A stretch of 64,000 bases of DNA from Rhynchopus sp. YZ270_cl-10 (taxonomy: Eukaryota; Euglenozoa; Diplonemea; Diplonemida; Diplonemidae). The stretch spans positions 372,001 to 436,000 of the forward strand of contig OZ037906.1 in assembly GCA_964035575.1 (NCBI GenBank). The letters are read 5' to 3'. The notes below the pieces were generated by a model. The model did not search any database, was not told the origin of the DNA, and saw only the letters and a program-made list of their open reading frames with translations. Both the position numbers and the translations under genes were made by a program. This document shows, piece after piece, positions 19,988-33,186 of this stretch (positions within the stretch are counted from its first letter, which is position 1; each line of letters starts with the position of its first letter).

Positions 19988-22900
19988 TGTTTGGTTTACA
20001 GGGAAGCTGTAAGCAGGTATACAATCATTACCCCACCCTGACCGGGAAGGGGGGACAACATGATTTAGTGATTCAAGAAAAGCACGTGTTTTAGCACACA
20101 ACACTGGGCGTCTGCTGAATCCGATGAGCGCCGGGGCGCCGACGGAACGGAGGGAGTGCACACGATCCCTCTTCACACCAGGGAATGGGGCGCGGCGGAG
20201 TTTCGCTGTTAAAGCCCGCATGTTAGCCTTGACGATGAGCCTTTGCATGGCCCGCCCACGCTCGCGGATATTAGAGGTCTGTTTGGCGAGGAAGACCCTT
20301 GTGCGCAATTCGAAGTCGACCGCGAGCTCGACACACGACACGTCGCGGGGTTCTTTGCTCCACTCGAGCGTAATCACCCACCACAGGAAAGCTTTCAAAG
20401 TGAACGCCTCCCTATAGGTGGAGGAAAAACTAGGTTGTAGCTTGGTCAGATATGTGCGGAAGGGGGTATCCCGTTTAGAGGCAGCAAATGTGAGATTCCA
20501 AGGGTGCACAGCCGGGGCCACATCCGCTGGACTTGAGAGGGTCGTGTCGATCGTGGTGACGGCATCGAGGAGAAGAGACTGTACCGCCTTCACCGTCACC
20601 TTGCTCACATTGGAGGGCACAATGCCGTGCAGCACAAAGCAGGTGGGAAGCCCCTTGCCGTAGAGGCTGATGGCCGACGCATGTAGGGCAGTGAATGCCG
20701 GTGTGTGCACTATGCTGCAGTGCCACAGTAGGTGGCGTGTGTGGCATGTAACCTGGACGAGGCATAAGGGGCATTTATCGCTGAAGTCCGCCTCGGGCAG
20801 GCCACTGCGCTTGAGCCCATCTGGATGGCAGAAGAGGACTCCACCACACAGAACACGTCGCATCCGGAAAGCCTTGAGGGGGTCGTGGTATTGTAGATTG
20901 CGCCACAGGGCATTGGTGGCGCGGGTGTCAATGCCGTCGTTGATGCCGTCGTACGTAGGGCGTTTACTCTGTAGGTCATCCCATACCGCCGTACGTGCCA
21001 GAACTCGCACTTCATGGGCCCTCTTGGCTTTGTCTATCTCGATGATGGGGGTAGTCTTCGCGGTTGCAGACGTAGACGTCACTGTCTTCATCTCAGGGTC
21101 CCAACTCACGCCACATCTGCGGGAGGCGGCAAGCACCGTCCCCACTGGACCAACTGCATGCATAGGTGTACCCCGTGCGGCCAGGGTCTCGTATCTCTCT
21201 CTGATGTTCATGCACCTCTGGCGTATGGCGTCGTTGCGTTCCACACTGGCAGCGTAAGTTCTGAACGTCCGGCATATTGCACTCGAGAGGGGGTGTGCCA
21301 CGTGCGCCTTCAGGCAGAGTGTGAGCAATGCATCCACTGAACGGGTAAGGTAGGTGGGGCCCCAGCAGCACATCGCCACTGCCTTCGTTAGTTCATTCAA
21401 CACTGACTGAGGGGGCATGTTGAATGCGGACTCGTATAACACTGAAGGGAGGATGGCAGATGTGGCAATAGATACCTTCTGGGAGAAGGAGAGCGGTGTC
21501 GCACCCAAACATGAGAGCGCCCTCACGGCTGATTGGTATACCGTAGCGTTGTATCGCCCCTTGCTCCGTAGGGAGCTGTACATCATCACGCCGAGTGAGC
21601 GGAGTGACTCTGTTGTCCGGAACCTATGGTTGTCCTCAGACTTCAGCTTGCATTTGTGGTTCTTCAATGATGAGAAGGCAAAGGTCTTCGCCATGTTGAG
21701 GCGCATGCCTGTGATGCGGCAGAAGTCCTCCACTCGCAGCAGACACGCCCCCACCGAAGCTTCACTATGGCGAGACAAAAGGTATGCGTCGTCAGCAAAC
21801 GACCGTACAAACGCCTCAGGTACCTCTGCCGTGATGCAGTGTGTCAGGACCGACATCAAGGCGTTGATGAGCACCACAGAGAGGGGGCACCCCTGCAGAA
21901 TCCCATTCGTCACGGAGTACGCCTCTCCTACGCCGGAGGGCAGCTTGAACCGCCGTCTCAGCTTGGCGTACATTGCTCGCAGAGGTGTCATGATCCTGGG
22001 GTGAAGCCCCATCTTCTCTACAAGATCCAAGGTGAGGCCCTGTGGTACGCGGTCGAAGCACTTCGCAAAGTCGAGTGCCAGACCGTGCAGCGGTTCGCCA
22101 CCGAGCAGAGCGTCCTCCATCTGTGTGAAGACGTCATACAAGACGTCGTTCGTGCTGTGCTTTGGGCGGAAGCCATGTTGCGACGGGTGTACCCATTGTT
22201 CCTGCCATTGTTGAACTGCCTGCAGGCGTGCGCAGGCCCACAACCGGTACACCGCACTGGTCACTGTCACAGGACGTAGCTTCAAGGGGGACTGGTCCTC
22301 GCCTTTGGGAAGGAGCGTCACCAGGGCGGTCAACAGCGCTTGCGGCCACACACCGTTCGTCTCTATCGCGTTGAACACTCGGGCAAAACCGTCCAGTATG
22401 CACAGGGGCATCGCATGAAGCTCCAATGAGCGCCAGCCATCAGTTCCGCAGGCGTCCGTGCGCTTACCTTTCTTGTCAAGCGTTCTACGCAAGTCAGCAC
22501 CACTTAGCGGGTCTAGGGACATCGGGGAGTGCGCGACGAAGCTGCCGAAACGTTGTTCGAAAGAGGCGAGAGTTGGCTCGGGATGGTCGTGGTCGTATAG
22601 GTTGAACACCGATTTCCATTCATCACGCAGGAGTTTGTCCATCTCCCTGTGGTTGGCCGTAAGCACACCATCTTCCCCCCGAAGGGCGGAAATAGGAACA
22701 CCCTGTTTACCCATGCACCACGCCGTGAGTTTTCGTCGTTCGCTGCTGAAATCCACCTTCAGCTTGGTGGTGTACTGCTTCTCGCGCTGTAGACGGGTAT
22801 TGCGTATCTCAAGGTTCATAAGCATCTTGGATTTTTCCAGCAGAGAGTTAAGGATCTGTATTTGCCTTTCGAGCGAGAGAGGGATTGTCGTCTCCTCGGA

Positions 22901-24259
22901 CCTCATCAACTTGAGCGTAATTGCGGTACGGAACACTTTACCCCAGGCATTGCGCACAGGATTCTCCATCACCCCACCAGGACAAGATTCAGTCTTTGCG
23001 ATGAGATCCGTGAGCTTGTACTCGAATTTGGCAAGTTGGTCCTGTCGGGGGGAAGACCCACCAACAGACGCCGGTCGTGTAGGTGCACACACAGGTTTCA
23101 ACACCGGATGGGGAATCTTGGAGCGGCCACAGAACCCTTTCGAAAGCGTGTCACCAGCTGCCTTTGCCGCGAGCAGGAGAAACTCTTCCCCAGCCAATGC
23201 GATCGCTTCCCACGCATCGTCAATGTCACCGGACGCAAGTGCTGCGGCACAGTTGTGTTGTTGTAGGAGATTCCTGCCGACTGTCTCAGCATTCGCCACA
23301 AGTCCAAGCTCCGGCATCTGCTTGGGAATAATGTATCGGAGTGTCGACTCTGTAAACACAGAGAGGCAGAGCCGCACGTTGACGGACTTGTGGCTGGGGA
23401 TGCAGTTGATGCTCTGTGTCCAACAGCTATGAATGGCGTGTGCAGCGACGCTATTCAGCAGGATGTAGTCGATACGGGTTCCCGCTGAGTCTTTGCGAGT
23501 GAACGTGGCAGGGGGCTTGCCGTCATCCCCAGTGCTTCCCAGGAGCGCGACATCGCACCAGTCATTGGCGAGTGCTTTCCGCAATGTTGGTGATCTTTCC
23601 ACATCGGTGTTGAGGTCGCCGCACACAATCAACGGAACGTTACCCAGGGCTTCTCGAAACTTCACAAGCACTGTGTGGAGGAGTTCTTCGCGGGAAGCAA
23701 CTGTACCTCTTGGCGTGTCACCTGACGGGGCGTACACATTCACCACATGCAGGAACAGACGGCCGGAACCAAGCGCCACGCGTGTGTGCACCACGCGTTT
23801 CCTCAGCGAGGGCTTCAGAGAAGACGTCAATTCGGTGTCCAGGAACATGATGCCCGGTCTCTTCAGCATGGTGGCAACTCCCCCACGTTCCCCAATGTGT
23901 GGACTGCGGATGCCATGGACGAGTGCGCCATCCATGGGGGGGCCCCACTCTGGGGACCAAACTGTGGTGAAGAAGTCGTTCATCTCAAAGATCTTGGACT
24001 CGGTCAATTTTGTCTCTTGCAGACAAATTATATCGCACTGCAGGTCGTGTATGATGTGTGCGTAGTTCTGCAGGGATGTGCAGTTGAGGGTGGTTATCGT
24101 GAGCGTGTTCTCAGCATCGGAGCAGCACGTACGTGAGGAGGATCTATCCGTTGAAGAGGAGGAGGAAGAAGAGGAAGAAGAAGAAGAGGAGGAAGCAGAG
24201 GAAGAAGATGTGTCTGAGAGTGACGTAGGGAAAAAGGGGCGAGGAGAAAAGGATGCCAC
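19961..24259 (-). CDS. LINE ORF2: AP-like endonuclease and reverse transcriptase
   Basis: 1,432 residues, uninterrupted. After a Ser-rich start, an endonuclease/exonuclease/phosphatase domain spans about 50-310, with CLQETKL, GDLNTD, TRIDYIL and a terminal SHKS in place of the usual SDH. The reverse transcriptase lies at about 600-900, with LRPVTVTSAVYRLW, ALDFAKCFDRVP, GILQGCPLSVVLINA and the catalytic FADD near residue 820. Near 1160 is a Cys/His cluster, CPLCLVQVTCHTRHLLWHC, typical of LINE C-termini. No RNase H domain is recognised. The element makes its own cDNA at a nicked target site (target-primed reverse transcription). The frame is open throughout, so the copy looks recent. The stop codon sits in the 3' hairpin. 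Confidence 0.93.
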   Translation of the reverse strand: MASFSPRPFFPTSLSDTSSSSASSSSSSSSSSSSSSTDRSSSRTCCSDAENTLTITTLNCTSLQNYAHIIHDLQCDIICLQETKLTESKIFEMNDFFTTVWSPEWGPPMDGALVHGIRSPHIGERGGVATMLKRPGIMFLDTELTSSLKPSLRKRVVHTRVALGSGRLFLHVVNVYAPSGDTPRGTVASREELLHTVLVKFREALGNVPLIVCGDLNTDVERSPTLRKALANDWCDVALLGSTGDDGKPPATFTRKDSAGTRIDYILLNSVAAHAIHSCWTQSINCIPSHKSVNVRLCLSVFTESTLRYIIPKQMPELGLVANAETVGRNLLQQHNCAAALASGDIDDAWEAIALAGEEFLLLAAKAAGDTLSKGFCGRSKIPHPVLKPVCAPTRPASVGGSSPRQDQLAKFEYKLTDLIAKTESCPGGVMENPVRNAWGKVFRTAITLKLMRSEETTIPLSLERQIQILNSLLEKSKMLMNLEIRNTRLQREKQYTTKLKVDFSSERRKLTAWCMGKQGVPISALRGEDGVLTANHREMDKLLRDEWKSVFNLYDHDHPEPTLASFEQRFGSFVAHSPMSLDPLSGADLRRTLDKKGKRTDACGTDGWRSLELHAMPLCILDGFARVFNAIETNGVWPQALLTALVTLLPKGEDQSPLKLRPVTVTSAVYRLWACARLQAVQQWQEQWVHPSQHGFRPKHSTNDVLYDVFTQMEDALLGGEPLHGLALDFAKCFDRVPQGLTLDLVEKMGLHPRIMTPLRAMYAKLRRRFKLPSGVGEAYSVTNGILQGCPLSVVLINALMSVLTHCITAEVPEAFVRSFADDAYLLSRHSEASVGACLLRVEDFCRITGMRLNMAKTFAFSSLKNHKCKLKSEDNHRFRTTESLRSLGVMMYSSLRSKGRYNATVYQSAVRALSCLGATPLSFSQKVSIATSAILPSVLYESAFNMPPQSVLNELTKAVAMCCWGPTYLTRSVDALLTLCLKAHVAHPLSSAICRTFRTYAASVERNDAIRQRCMNIRERYETLAARGTPMHAVGPVGTVLAASRRCGVSWDPEMKTVTSTSATAKTTPIIEIDKAKRAHEVRVLARTAVWDDLQSKRPTYDGINDGIDTRATNALWRNLQYHDPLKAFRMRRVLCGGVLFCHPDGLKRSGLPEADFSDKCPLCLVQVTCHTRHLLWHCSIVHTPAFTALHASAISLYGKGLPTCFVLHGIVPSNVSKVTVKAVQSLLLDAVTTIDTTLSSPADVAPAVHPWNLTFAASKRDTPFRTYLTKLQPSFSSTYREAFTLKAFLWWVITLEWSKEPRDVSCVELAVDFELRTRVFLAKQTSNIRERGRAMQRLIVKANMRALTAKLRRAPFPGVKRDRVHSLRSVGAPALIGFSRRPVLCAKTRAFLESLNHVVPPSRSGWGNDCIPAYSFPVNQTQAQHSGVR

Positions 24260-24391
24260 GGATGATGATGATGATGATGAGGAGGCTTGGTTTGGGAAGT
24301 GGCGGGGACCAGGGCGTGTTTCTATGCACTCGCGAGGAAGTTGCTCGTAGTTGTGGGCTGCGAGCGACTCGGGGTCACGCTTCTCGCTCCG

Positions 24392-26281
<1,890 letters not shown>

Positions 26282-26990
26282 CTGAGTGGGAGAGGACCCA
26301 GGCAGATGCGCCACAAGGAAAGAACCGGGGGGGACGGTCGTGTGGGGTGTGTGATGTGTATACCAATGAAGTACAGAAACAAAACCAATGAAGTACAGAA
26401 AAAAAAAACAAAAAAAAAAGAGAAAAAAACAGGAAAAGTCTGTAATGAAGTCCCGCATCGGTACATTCATCTACAATAAGCGAAATTGAACGTGGAAGAG
26501 GGGGGGGAAACACAAAGGAAATAGGGATCGCGTGGATGATCGGACCTGAATCTGTTTTTTTGAAACAAAATAAAATAGGGTGCAAGCGACCATGTCAAAT
26601 CAGCATTCTTTTTTTTTACTTCATGCTGTACCTAATTTCAAACGGGAGACCCGTGGCTCTGATACAGAGGAAATTGCTGCGTCATTGACAGAATTGGCTT
26701 TTGTTCCCTTTTTTGTTTCGGTTTGGCTTCTTGTTTTTTTTTTTCGGAATAATTGTTGGAGTGCTCGCATATACACTCCTTTTCCTACAGATTCCCATGA
26801 TAGAAGGTGGGGGCGTTTTCAAAGTATATAAAACGCTCCCTCCAGTGAACAAAAAGCTGTTCGAAAAAGAGAAAAGAAAGAAAAGAAATATGGACAGGAC
26901 ATTGACAGGCAATGGAAAAACAGGATGGGGGAGAAAGAGAGCTGATTGCTTCAAGCTCTTGCAAAAATCAAAATAAAATAAAAAATAAAA
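26282..26990. other. Intergenic between the first Patched-like gene and the LINE
   Basis: No gene. It has A/T-rich runs and a two-fold tandem repeat at 26362-26402. Nothing else is recognised. Confidence 0.5.
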
Positions 26991-29900
26991 TCAAAGATGT
27001 TGTTCAGCGTCCATCTCCTTGTTTATCGCTGAAGCTGCGTTCTTCTCCTTCTCATTTTCGAAGTCGGGGTGCAGAGGGTTGGTCCACGGCTGGTCCTCAA
27101 GCTTGACTGGCGCTGGGTTGGGTTTGGGCCCAATGATCGACAGCACACACGGAAGCACCAATACACCAAACCACAGTCCAAAGAAGATGATCAAAGTGAA
27201 CATACGGAAGAACACTCTAAAGACATATGACGTGGCAAAGAAGAGTGGCGTCACAGCGAGGAACGTAGAGAACCCACCATTGATCACTGCAGGGCCCATC
27301 TTCCACAGAGCATGTGCCGCACGTTGTGTGCGTGAGCTGGCTCCGTTCTCAAGTGGCTCCGCTGAAATGGTCAAAAAAGCGCCAGCAATGTGCACACTGT
27401 AGTCCACAGCAAGTCCAATGGCAAGCACAACGCAGATTACAGACACCCCGTTCACCTCAACACCAATCCAAGGCATGAACCCAAGAAGGCAGAAATCAAT
27501 CAAAGCAATGGCGATCAGAACGAAAAGGCCGATGAACGCGTTTGCTGCAAGCAGCGTCACAAGAACGAACACACATGCTGCTGCAATCGACACGTTCTTG
27601 ATGATTTCAGGGACGAACACCTTGTACGACTCCCAGAATAGGAAAACGTAATGGTATGCAAACGATTCACCCATTGGGTCCAACAAAGCACGAAGGTCGT
27701 CCATGCAGTCCACAGCCTTCTGTCCATCCGAAAGCGGACCCGGCACAAGAAGGAAGCTCATCTTTGTGGAGGTGAGAACAGCGTCTGCATCATTTGCGCC
27801 TCCTGAAGTGGACCACACAAAGTCGTCGTTGAACTCTGCTGCGTAGCGCGGACCAGTTGCGCCCACAAACGTCTTCAGCAGAGGGTAGAACTGAACGGTG
27901 TCAACAAGAAGGTACCCAGAGGTCGCGTTCACGTACTGTGGTGTGGTCTCGTTCACCCACAGTGCGAACGAGCGTGCCCACGAGTTCACTGTGCCCTCTC
28001 TTACCCATTTGTTATCGTTCAGTGCCACCACCATGTTCTCCTGTGTCATCTGTGTTGCATGGCTGGGGTAATCCTCTGTCTTGGAGTAAAGGAACAGCTG
28101 GAGTGTGGATCCTTCGAAGTACTCGTCACGCATCTCCATTGCATCACGGTAGCGGTGTCCCTCAGGCACAAACCATTCGTTGTTGTAGTTCATCGTAACC
28201 TTGGGGAGACCAATGCCTGCTGCCACCAGCACGAAGATCGTGATCGCAAAAACAATACCACGGCCGGTCCACGTCGCAATGACGTAACGTGGCAGGAGTT
28301 CGCCAACGATGTAGTGCAGCAGGCCACGGTCAGCCTCGTTGAACTTCTTGCCCGCCTCCTCCTGAGCCGGCTCTGTGCTCGTGCTCGTCTGGGGCACACA
28401 GCACGTTCCGAACCAACCATCATTGTCCCCTGCAGTCACGCAGCACAGAAAGTCGCGTCTCCCTGCCTCCTGACGCTTGCTGTCCATATACGCAACAGCC
28501 ACAACCATGATGCACTGGTAGAGAAATGTGAACGTGATACCCAGTGCAGCATAGTAACAGAAAATCTGCAGTGCAGGGATCTTCGTGGACGAGCCTGCAA
28601 GGAAGGCAACCAGGTCCGTCAGCGACGTGATCGTGATGGCAGGACCTGCGTGCTTCACAGCCTCAATCATACGTGTCTGCATGTCCTGCACGTGGGCGTG
28701 GTCCCACCATGAGTCCATGATCACAAACGTGTCGTCAATGCCAACTCCGAGCAGCACAAGAATCAGCACCTGTGTCACTGTGTTGAACTTCCAACCAATG
28801 AACCAGCACAATCCGTACGCAGACAGGGTGCTCATGGAAACGGTGAAGACGGAAATAAGCCCAAGTGCAGCATGGGAGTATTTCGGACGTGCCCTGGAGA
28901 GCACGAAACAGGCGTACGCGAACATGAGAATATAGCCGACTGCGAGCACTGCCATGTCCTTGTCCATTGCGTCCTGGCCTGCGTCGTCCTCCTCTTTTTG
29001 TGTCTGGATTTCGATCTCGAAGTTCTCTCTTTCGCCAATGCCCTTGAACACATCCAGGACGTAGTCAAGCATCTGCACCTCGAACGCCTCTGACTCGTCG
29101 TCCTCGATCTTGCCGTCGAAGAGATCACCTCTCTCATTCTTGAGGAGCAGCTGCATGCGCACAGCCTTTGCCTTTGTGATGTTCCCGTCCGCATCCCTCT
29201 GCAGCCCAACATCAGACACGTAGTATCCAAGTGAAGGCCCAGACGGCTCGTACATACGCCACTGCTCAGCATTGTTCACTGCAGCCAGCACATCTGCGTC
29301 CGTCAGCAGCGCCACCCGTGGTGCGGAGTTGTCCCACAGAGTGAGCGGGCCCTTCACCGCAAGACAGGGTGAAGTGTCGCTCCTCTGCCCAACACGCTTG
29401 CAGGTTGTGTTGTAGGAGATGGCACCGTCAGAGAGACGCAGCGTGACCTCATCCTGGAGGGTCATGAGCAGGTTCATGTACTTCGCTGTCAGCACGTTGT
29501 CGTCGTTTGCTTCGAGGTAGAAGGTGGTGAGACGCGGGTCGAATCCGAACGTGTGTTCGACGTACTCATCTTCGTCGATGGCACGGCTGTCCTTGGGTGC
29601 GTAGAGCTCTCTGCCGTTCGTCTCCTCCTCGAACATCCACACCCCCTGGAAGAGCACGGCCGTGAGGATGAAGGTGCCGAGCACTGCGAGCTTCGGGTAC
29701 GTCGTCACCTTCTTTGTCAGAGCACCGAACACAGACGACATGCCCTTGTTCACGAACAAACTAACCTTATCCAACGGCCCATATTCGTGCACTTCAGGCT
29801 CGCTTGCCTCCGGCACCTCCTCCTCCAGAGGCTTCTGCGGTGTTGCGATGTTGGTAGGTGTATGCAAATTGGTTGGCGTCTCTGCATTGACTTCACCCAT
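26991..29900 (-). CDS. Patched/NPC1-like RND transporter, copy 1
   Basis: 969 residues from the Met at 29900 (MGEVNAETPTN), one exon. The architecture is two RND halves: TM1 (KLAVLGTFILTAVLFQGV), a large extracytosolic loop, then five membrane segments forming a sterol-sensing-type domain with GVGIDDTFVIMDSWWDHAH, a Cys-rich cytosolic loop, and a second half with GLAVDYSVHIAGAFL. The acidic residues in both motifs occupy the proton-relay positions of RND proteins. Patched/NPC1 relatives move sterols or other lipids, but the substrate here is unknown. The second cytosolic/N-terminal segments differ from the other three copies, while the core is nearly identical. A CAG at 29924-29922 lies 22 nt before the start codon. 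Confidence 0.93.
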   Translation of the reverse strand: MGEVNAETPTNLHTPTNIATPQKPLEEEVPEASEPEVHEYGPLDKVSLFVNKGMSSVFGALTKKVTTYPKLAVLGTFILTAVLFQGVWMFEEETNGRELYAPKDSRAIDEDEYVEHTFGFDPRLTTFYLEANDDNVLTAKYMNLLMTLQDEVTLRLSDGAISYNTTCKRVGQRSDTSPCLAVKGPLTLWDNSAPRVALLTDADVLAAVNNAEQWRMYEPSGPSLGYYVSDVGLQRDADGNITKAKAVRMQLLLKNERGDLFDGKIEDDESEAFEVQMLDYVLDVFKGIGERENFEIEIQTQKEEDDAGQDAMDKDMAVLAVGYILMFAYACFVLSRARPKYSHAALGLISVFTVSMSTLSAYGLCWFIGWKFNTVTQVLILVLLGVGIDDTFVIMDSWWDHAHVQDMQTRMIEAVKHAGPAITITSLTDLVAFLAGSSTKIPALQIFCYYAALGITFTFLYQCIMVVAVAYMDSKRQEAGRRDFLCCVTAGDNDGWFGTCCVPQTSTSTEPAQEEAGKKFNEADRGLLHYIVGELLPRYVIATWTGRGIVFAITIFVLVAAGIGLPKVTMNYNNEWFVPEGHRYRDAMEMRDEYFEGSTLQLFLYSKTEDYPSHATQMTQENMVVALNDNKWVREGTVNSWARSFALWVNETTPQYVNATSGYLLVDTVQFYPLLKTFVGATGPRYAAEFNDDFVWSTSGGANDADAVLTSTKMSFLLVPGPLSDGQKAVDCMDDLRALLDPMGESFAYHYVFLFWESYKVFVPEIIKNVSIAAACVFVLVTLLAANAFIGLFVLIAIALIDFCLLGFMPWIGVEVNGVSVICVVLAIGLAVDYSVHIAGAFLTISAEPLENGASSRTQRAAHALWKMGPAVINGGFSTFLAVTPLFFATSYVFRVFFRMFTLIIFFGLWFGVLVLPCVLSIIGPKPNPAPVKLEDQPWTNPLHPDFENEKEKNAASAINKEMDAEQHL

Positions 29901-30706
29901 GATTCTGCTTTTGGAAAAAAGCTGCAAAACCTTGAAAATAAAATTATCTGCATGGTGAGAGGGTGAGAGGGTAGGGGAGAGGGAGGACGGAGAGGGTAGG
30001 GGAGGGGATTGTGATGGGAAAAATGCGGAGGGGGGAACGTAGCTTCGTTCATAATAACAAAGAGTTTGTTTTTTTTGACAGGGGATGAGGAGGGAATGTT
30101 TGAAAACACCATTTTTTTTTTTTAGGCTGTAAAGGGTTGGTAAAAATAGGTTGGCTGTCTTGGGCTTTTTTGTAATTTTTTCTTGTATTGTGCGATTACC
30201 TGCAGTGGCGGGTTTATGTACCCTCGCTGTCGCTGCCTCACCTTGTGTAATATTTTATTTTTGTCGATAATCTGCACATGGTCAGCCACCATGCAACTAG
30301 TCTTGTCTATCTCAGTTTGCATGGAAAGCATGTGTGCTACATCCTCTACCCGCTTCCGTTCCTTCGCAGTGCAGGGGATCAGTACACAGCTCCTTGGGTG
30401 AGATACGTTTTTTTTTTTTTGGCGTGTTGTGACATCCTTCACAATTAGCTTTTTAAAATGGGTTTTCGGGAAATAGAAGAAAAAAAAATCGTTCGCTGCC
30501 TTATTTGAGTCAAATGTCCTTTTTCACTGCCACATTGTGCAGGAAAAGATAACACGGCTAGAAAAAGTCAGCAAAATAAACAAACAGAAAAAAGAAAGCA
30601 CAGACACTTTCAATTCGAGGAGAACAGAAAGTATGGGAACAGAAACAGAGAAGATGGAACTGTACCCTCTCTCGTGTACAATCAATCTGGAACGAGAAAA
30701 AAAAAA

Positions 30707-30747
30707 TGAAGTTGATAGCGCAAACGCCTCTGGGACGCAGGCACTGA
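30707..30747 (-). repeat. Family C hairpin
   Basis: GAAGTTGATAGCGCAAACGC then CTCTGGGACGCAGGCACTG. It is close to the LINE 3' tail but lacks the second hairpin. A long A-run precedes it on the plus strand. Confidence 0.7.
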
Positions 30748-31000
30748 AGAAGAAAAAGGGAAAGGGGGTGTGCGGGGGAAAAGGAGGGGGAAGAAACCAG
30801 TCGCACTCCTCAAAAAAAAAGGGGGCAGATAAGGGATCTCATCATGGTTGGAGGGGGAGATGGAAAGGTTAGTAGAAGTTAGGTGGCGCAATGAAAAAAA
30901 GGAAAAAAGGAAAAGAGATCGGTGAGTTAATGTGTTCAAAGCCGAAGAAAATATTTTTTCTGGACAAAAGCAAATAAAGAAAAATTTTTTTTTTTTGTAA

Positions 31001-31029
31001 AATAAATCTAAGCTGTGCTTAGTCACCTT
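31001..31029 (-). repeat. Family A hairpin with short loop
   Basis: CTAAGC (31008-31013) and GCTTAG (31017-31022) with only TGT between them, then TCACCTT. The usual CTCTCGT loop is missing. Confidence 0.55.
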
Positions 31030-31107
31030 CACAATAAAAAAAAATGCAAATCACATAGTTTATATCATTGCCATTTAGTAAAGCAATACCTCAGGAAAGG
31101 TAATTCT

Positions 31108-31148
<41 letters not shown>

Positions 31149-31165
31149 GGGAAAAAGAAGAGAAA

Positions 31166-31208
31166 AGTTTATAAGATGACCCTGAGCCTCTCGTGCTGTG
31201 TCACCTTT
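31166..31208 (-). repeat. Family A hairpin
   Basis: AGTTTATAAGATGACCCTGA, then the loop CCTCTCGTG and a TCACCTT end. It follows a poly-A run of over 30 bases. Confidence 0.65.
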
Positions 31209-31268
31209 TAAAAGACTTTGAACACGCTATCCCTGGGAAGGCACTCGCCAGTTTTTTGTCTTTTTTTT

Positions 31269-31313
31269 GAAAACTTTGTTGGTATTAATGTACACACTCG
31301 AGGTTGAGCTCTG
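31269..31313. repeat. Family E repeat
   Basis: GAAAACTTTGTTGGTATTAA, then TGTACACACTCGAGGTTGAG. It is shared with 57041-57085 and 61172-61214, always after a T-run. Confidence 0.6.
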
Positions 31314-31818
31314 CCATTTGTGTTTCGGGTGTGAACCATTTTCTCCCTTTCTTCAATTGTAACAGTGTAACATTAGACGCGACTGTGCCGGCATACCCAA
31401 ACACCAACCACCTGCAAAACAGCAAAGAACAAATTCTTATACTTACTACAGCAACCAGCAAGCATTGAAGGGGAAAAAAGAACACAGCCCTCCCTACACA
31501 CTGTACATACAGAACTAAGAATAACTAAAAGGGTGTTAAAAAGGACACAAAAAAAATGCATGAATGTCCTCAAGTAAAGGAAATAAGAGAAGGTTAGAGG
31601 TTGTTAGAGTATATCAATTTCTGAAAAGGATGGGATGGGATGGGAGGGACTCAGGGGGGGAGGAAAGCAAAAGGGAATTGGCAGACTCACTATTTTTTTT
31701 TCAAAAAGAAACCTTGTTAAGAGGAATGTGTCTCTCAGTGCAAACACAAACCTCTCTTTTGCATGAGATGGGCCGTGGTGCACTGCTTTTAATCCGCTGA
31801 AAATCCGCCAACAATATA

Positions 31819-31851
31819 GGATAAGATGAACCTAAGTCTTGCTTAGTCACC
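31819..31851 (-). repeat. Family A hairpin with reduced loop
   Basis: ATAAGATGAACCTAAG, then loop TCTTG, then CTTAGTCACC. The stem is intact. Confidence 0.6.
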
Positions 31852-32160
31852 AAAAAACCCCCCCTCCCTCCCTCCCTAAATATGCAACGCAAACAGACCA
31901 AATAGGAAGGTGCGTATTGGGAGAAAAGAAAAGAAAAAAGGGGTTTTTGTTTCACTGGAGAACACTTAGCTGATGTATCAAAGGGTAACCTCGCGAAATA
32001 ATAAAATGTGCATCTTGTTGTGCACGCTCATATTCGAGGAGGGCCAGGGCTACGTTGCTCCAAGAGAACAAAAAAAAAAAAAAAAAAAACATAAAAAAAA
32101 CACATCTCCTTTTCATTCTTCTGGATCTTGAGCAAAACCTCATGTAAATAAAATTTGAAG

Positions 32161-32186
32161 GATGAAACGTGCCTCTCGTGCACATC
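32161..32186 (-). repeat. Family D hairpin
   Basis: GATG/CATC outer pairs and GTGC/GCAC inner pairs around CTCTCGT. Confidence 0.65.
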
Positions 32187-32536
32187 TCGTATTAGGTAGA
32201 CAATAAAAGTAGAAAAATACCAAGTCATTGGGTCGGAGAGTGGCTGTGCTTAACTACTCTATCCTTTCTAGGGATTGGAAAAAAAAAAATCTTTTTTTTT
32301 TGGTGTACGAAAACTGAAGAGGCTTGCAGGGATCTGCAAACATCTACGAGAAAAGGGGGAGGTGATTTTGAAAAGATATATGACTGTGTCTGGTGAAAGG
32401 GCACATTCTTTGTTTCTTCAATAATCCTGCTCGAGTGTCAAAGACGAACCGATGTCACCACAAAAAAATCATAAGAAATGCAGATCTGACAATGAACGCA
32501 TTCCCAGGAATGCACACCATAGTAAAGAATTTTTTT

Positions 32537-32626
32537 GACTTGAAATACAAACCCTCCCTCTCGTGAACAGTGAACCTTGGCACATGACCGGGTGGACCCT
32601 CCCCAACCACAGTTCACTCTGATCAG
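32537..32626 (-). repeat. Family B repeat
   Basis: GACTTGAAATACAAACCCTC, then CTCTCGTGAACAGTGAACCT, ACATGACCGGGTGGACCCTC and a diverged end. Confidence 0.7.
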
Positions 32627-33186
32627 TCAGTTGGAGACACAGGGTCATGAATCCTGTATATGCAGGGTCCGGCTAGAAAAATATAGTAAAAATTGAGCGA
32701 TAGATATGCAAACACATGTCAAACAAACATTACATCGAATAAGAGAACAAATGGTAAGGTGAAGACTCTCATGCTGAGAGTGAGTCACAGAAAAAAGCAT
32801 AAAAGACACGAGAGCGGGTCTCGCAACTCTTGTCTTTAACACAAATGACGTCCTAGGTGATATCCCACACAGTACAATACGCTGTTCTTGATTGCAAACC
32901 TCCAGGCTCAATAGCGGGACGGGGAGAGGGGAGATGCAGGGGAAGGGAGCAGGGCGGCACAATTGTCTACTTACAAAGAGCGTAGGACAAATCCACCAAT
33001 GGCGACATTTTGTCAAGATCAGAGGCATGTGCTTTTACTTCAAAAGGTTTTAGAATATATTTCGTAATAGGGGCAGGAGAAGGCAGATAGGTGCTACTGA
33101 GTTGTGGATGCAATGGCGTGTCTCGCGTTTAGTTGTGGGTAGTGTAGATGAATCAGGGGGGAGGGTAGTGGAAGGCAGTCCAGGCA

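Larger units (their letters stand above)
29901..33186. other. 3.3-kb repeat-rich intergenic region between Patched-like copies 1 and 2
   Basis: No gene accepted. It holds A, B, C, D and E family repeats, a pure A-run at about 31112-31144 and purine-rich tracts. A short GACTCTCA/TGAGAGTGAGTC-like hairpin lies near 32765-32792. Confidence 0.6.

Noticed and set aside
26823-26835. TATA-like GTATATAAAACGC as a promoter
   Set aside because: It lies downstream of no plus-strand gene, and AT-rich intergenic DNA gives such matches by chance.
28059-28712. Plus-strand frames opposite the Patched-like genes, recurring in each copy
   Set aside because: Their conservation simply follows the near-identical minus-strand coding DNA.
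31970-32015. Hammerhead-ribozyme-like CTGATG..CGAAA pattern
   Set aside because: The core is incomplete (no full CTGATGA) and the required stems are not present.
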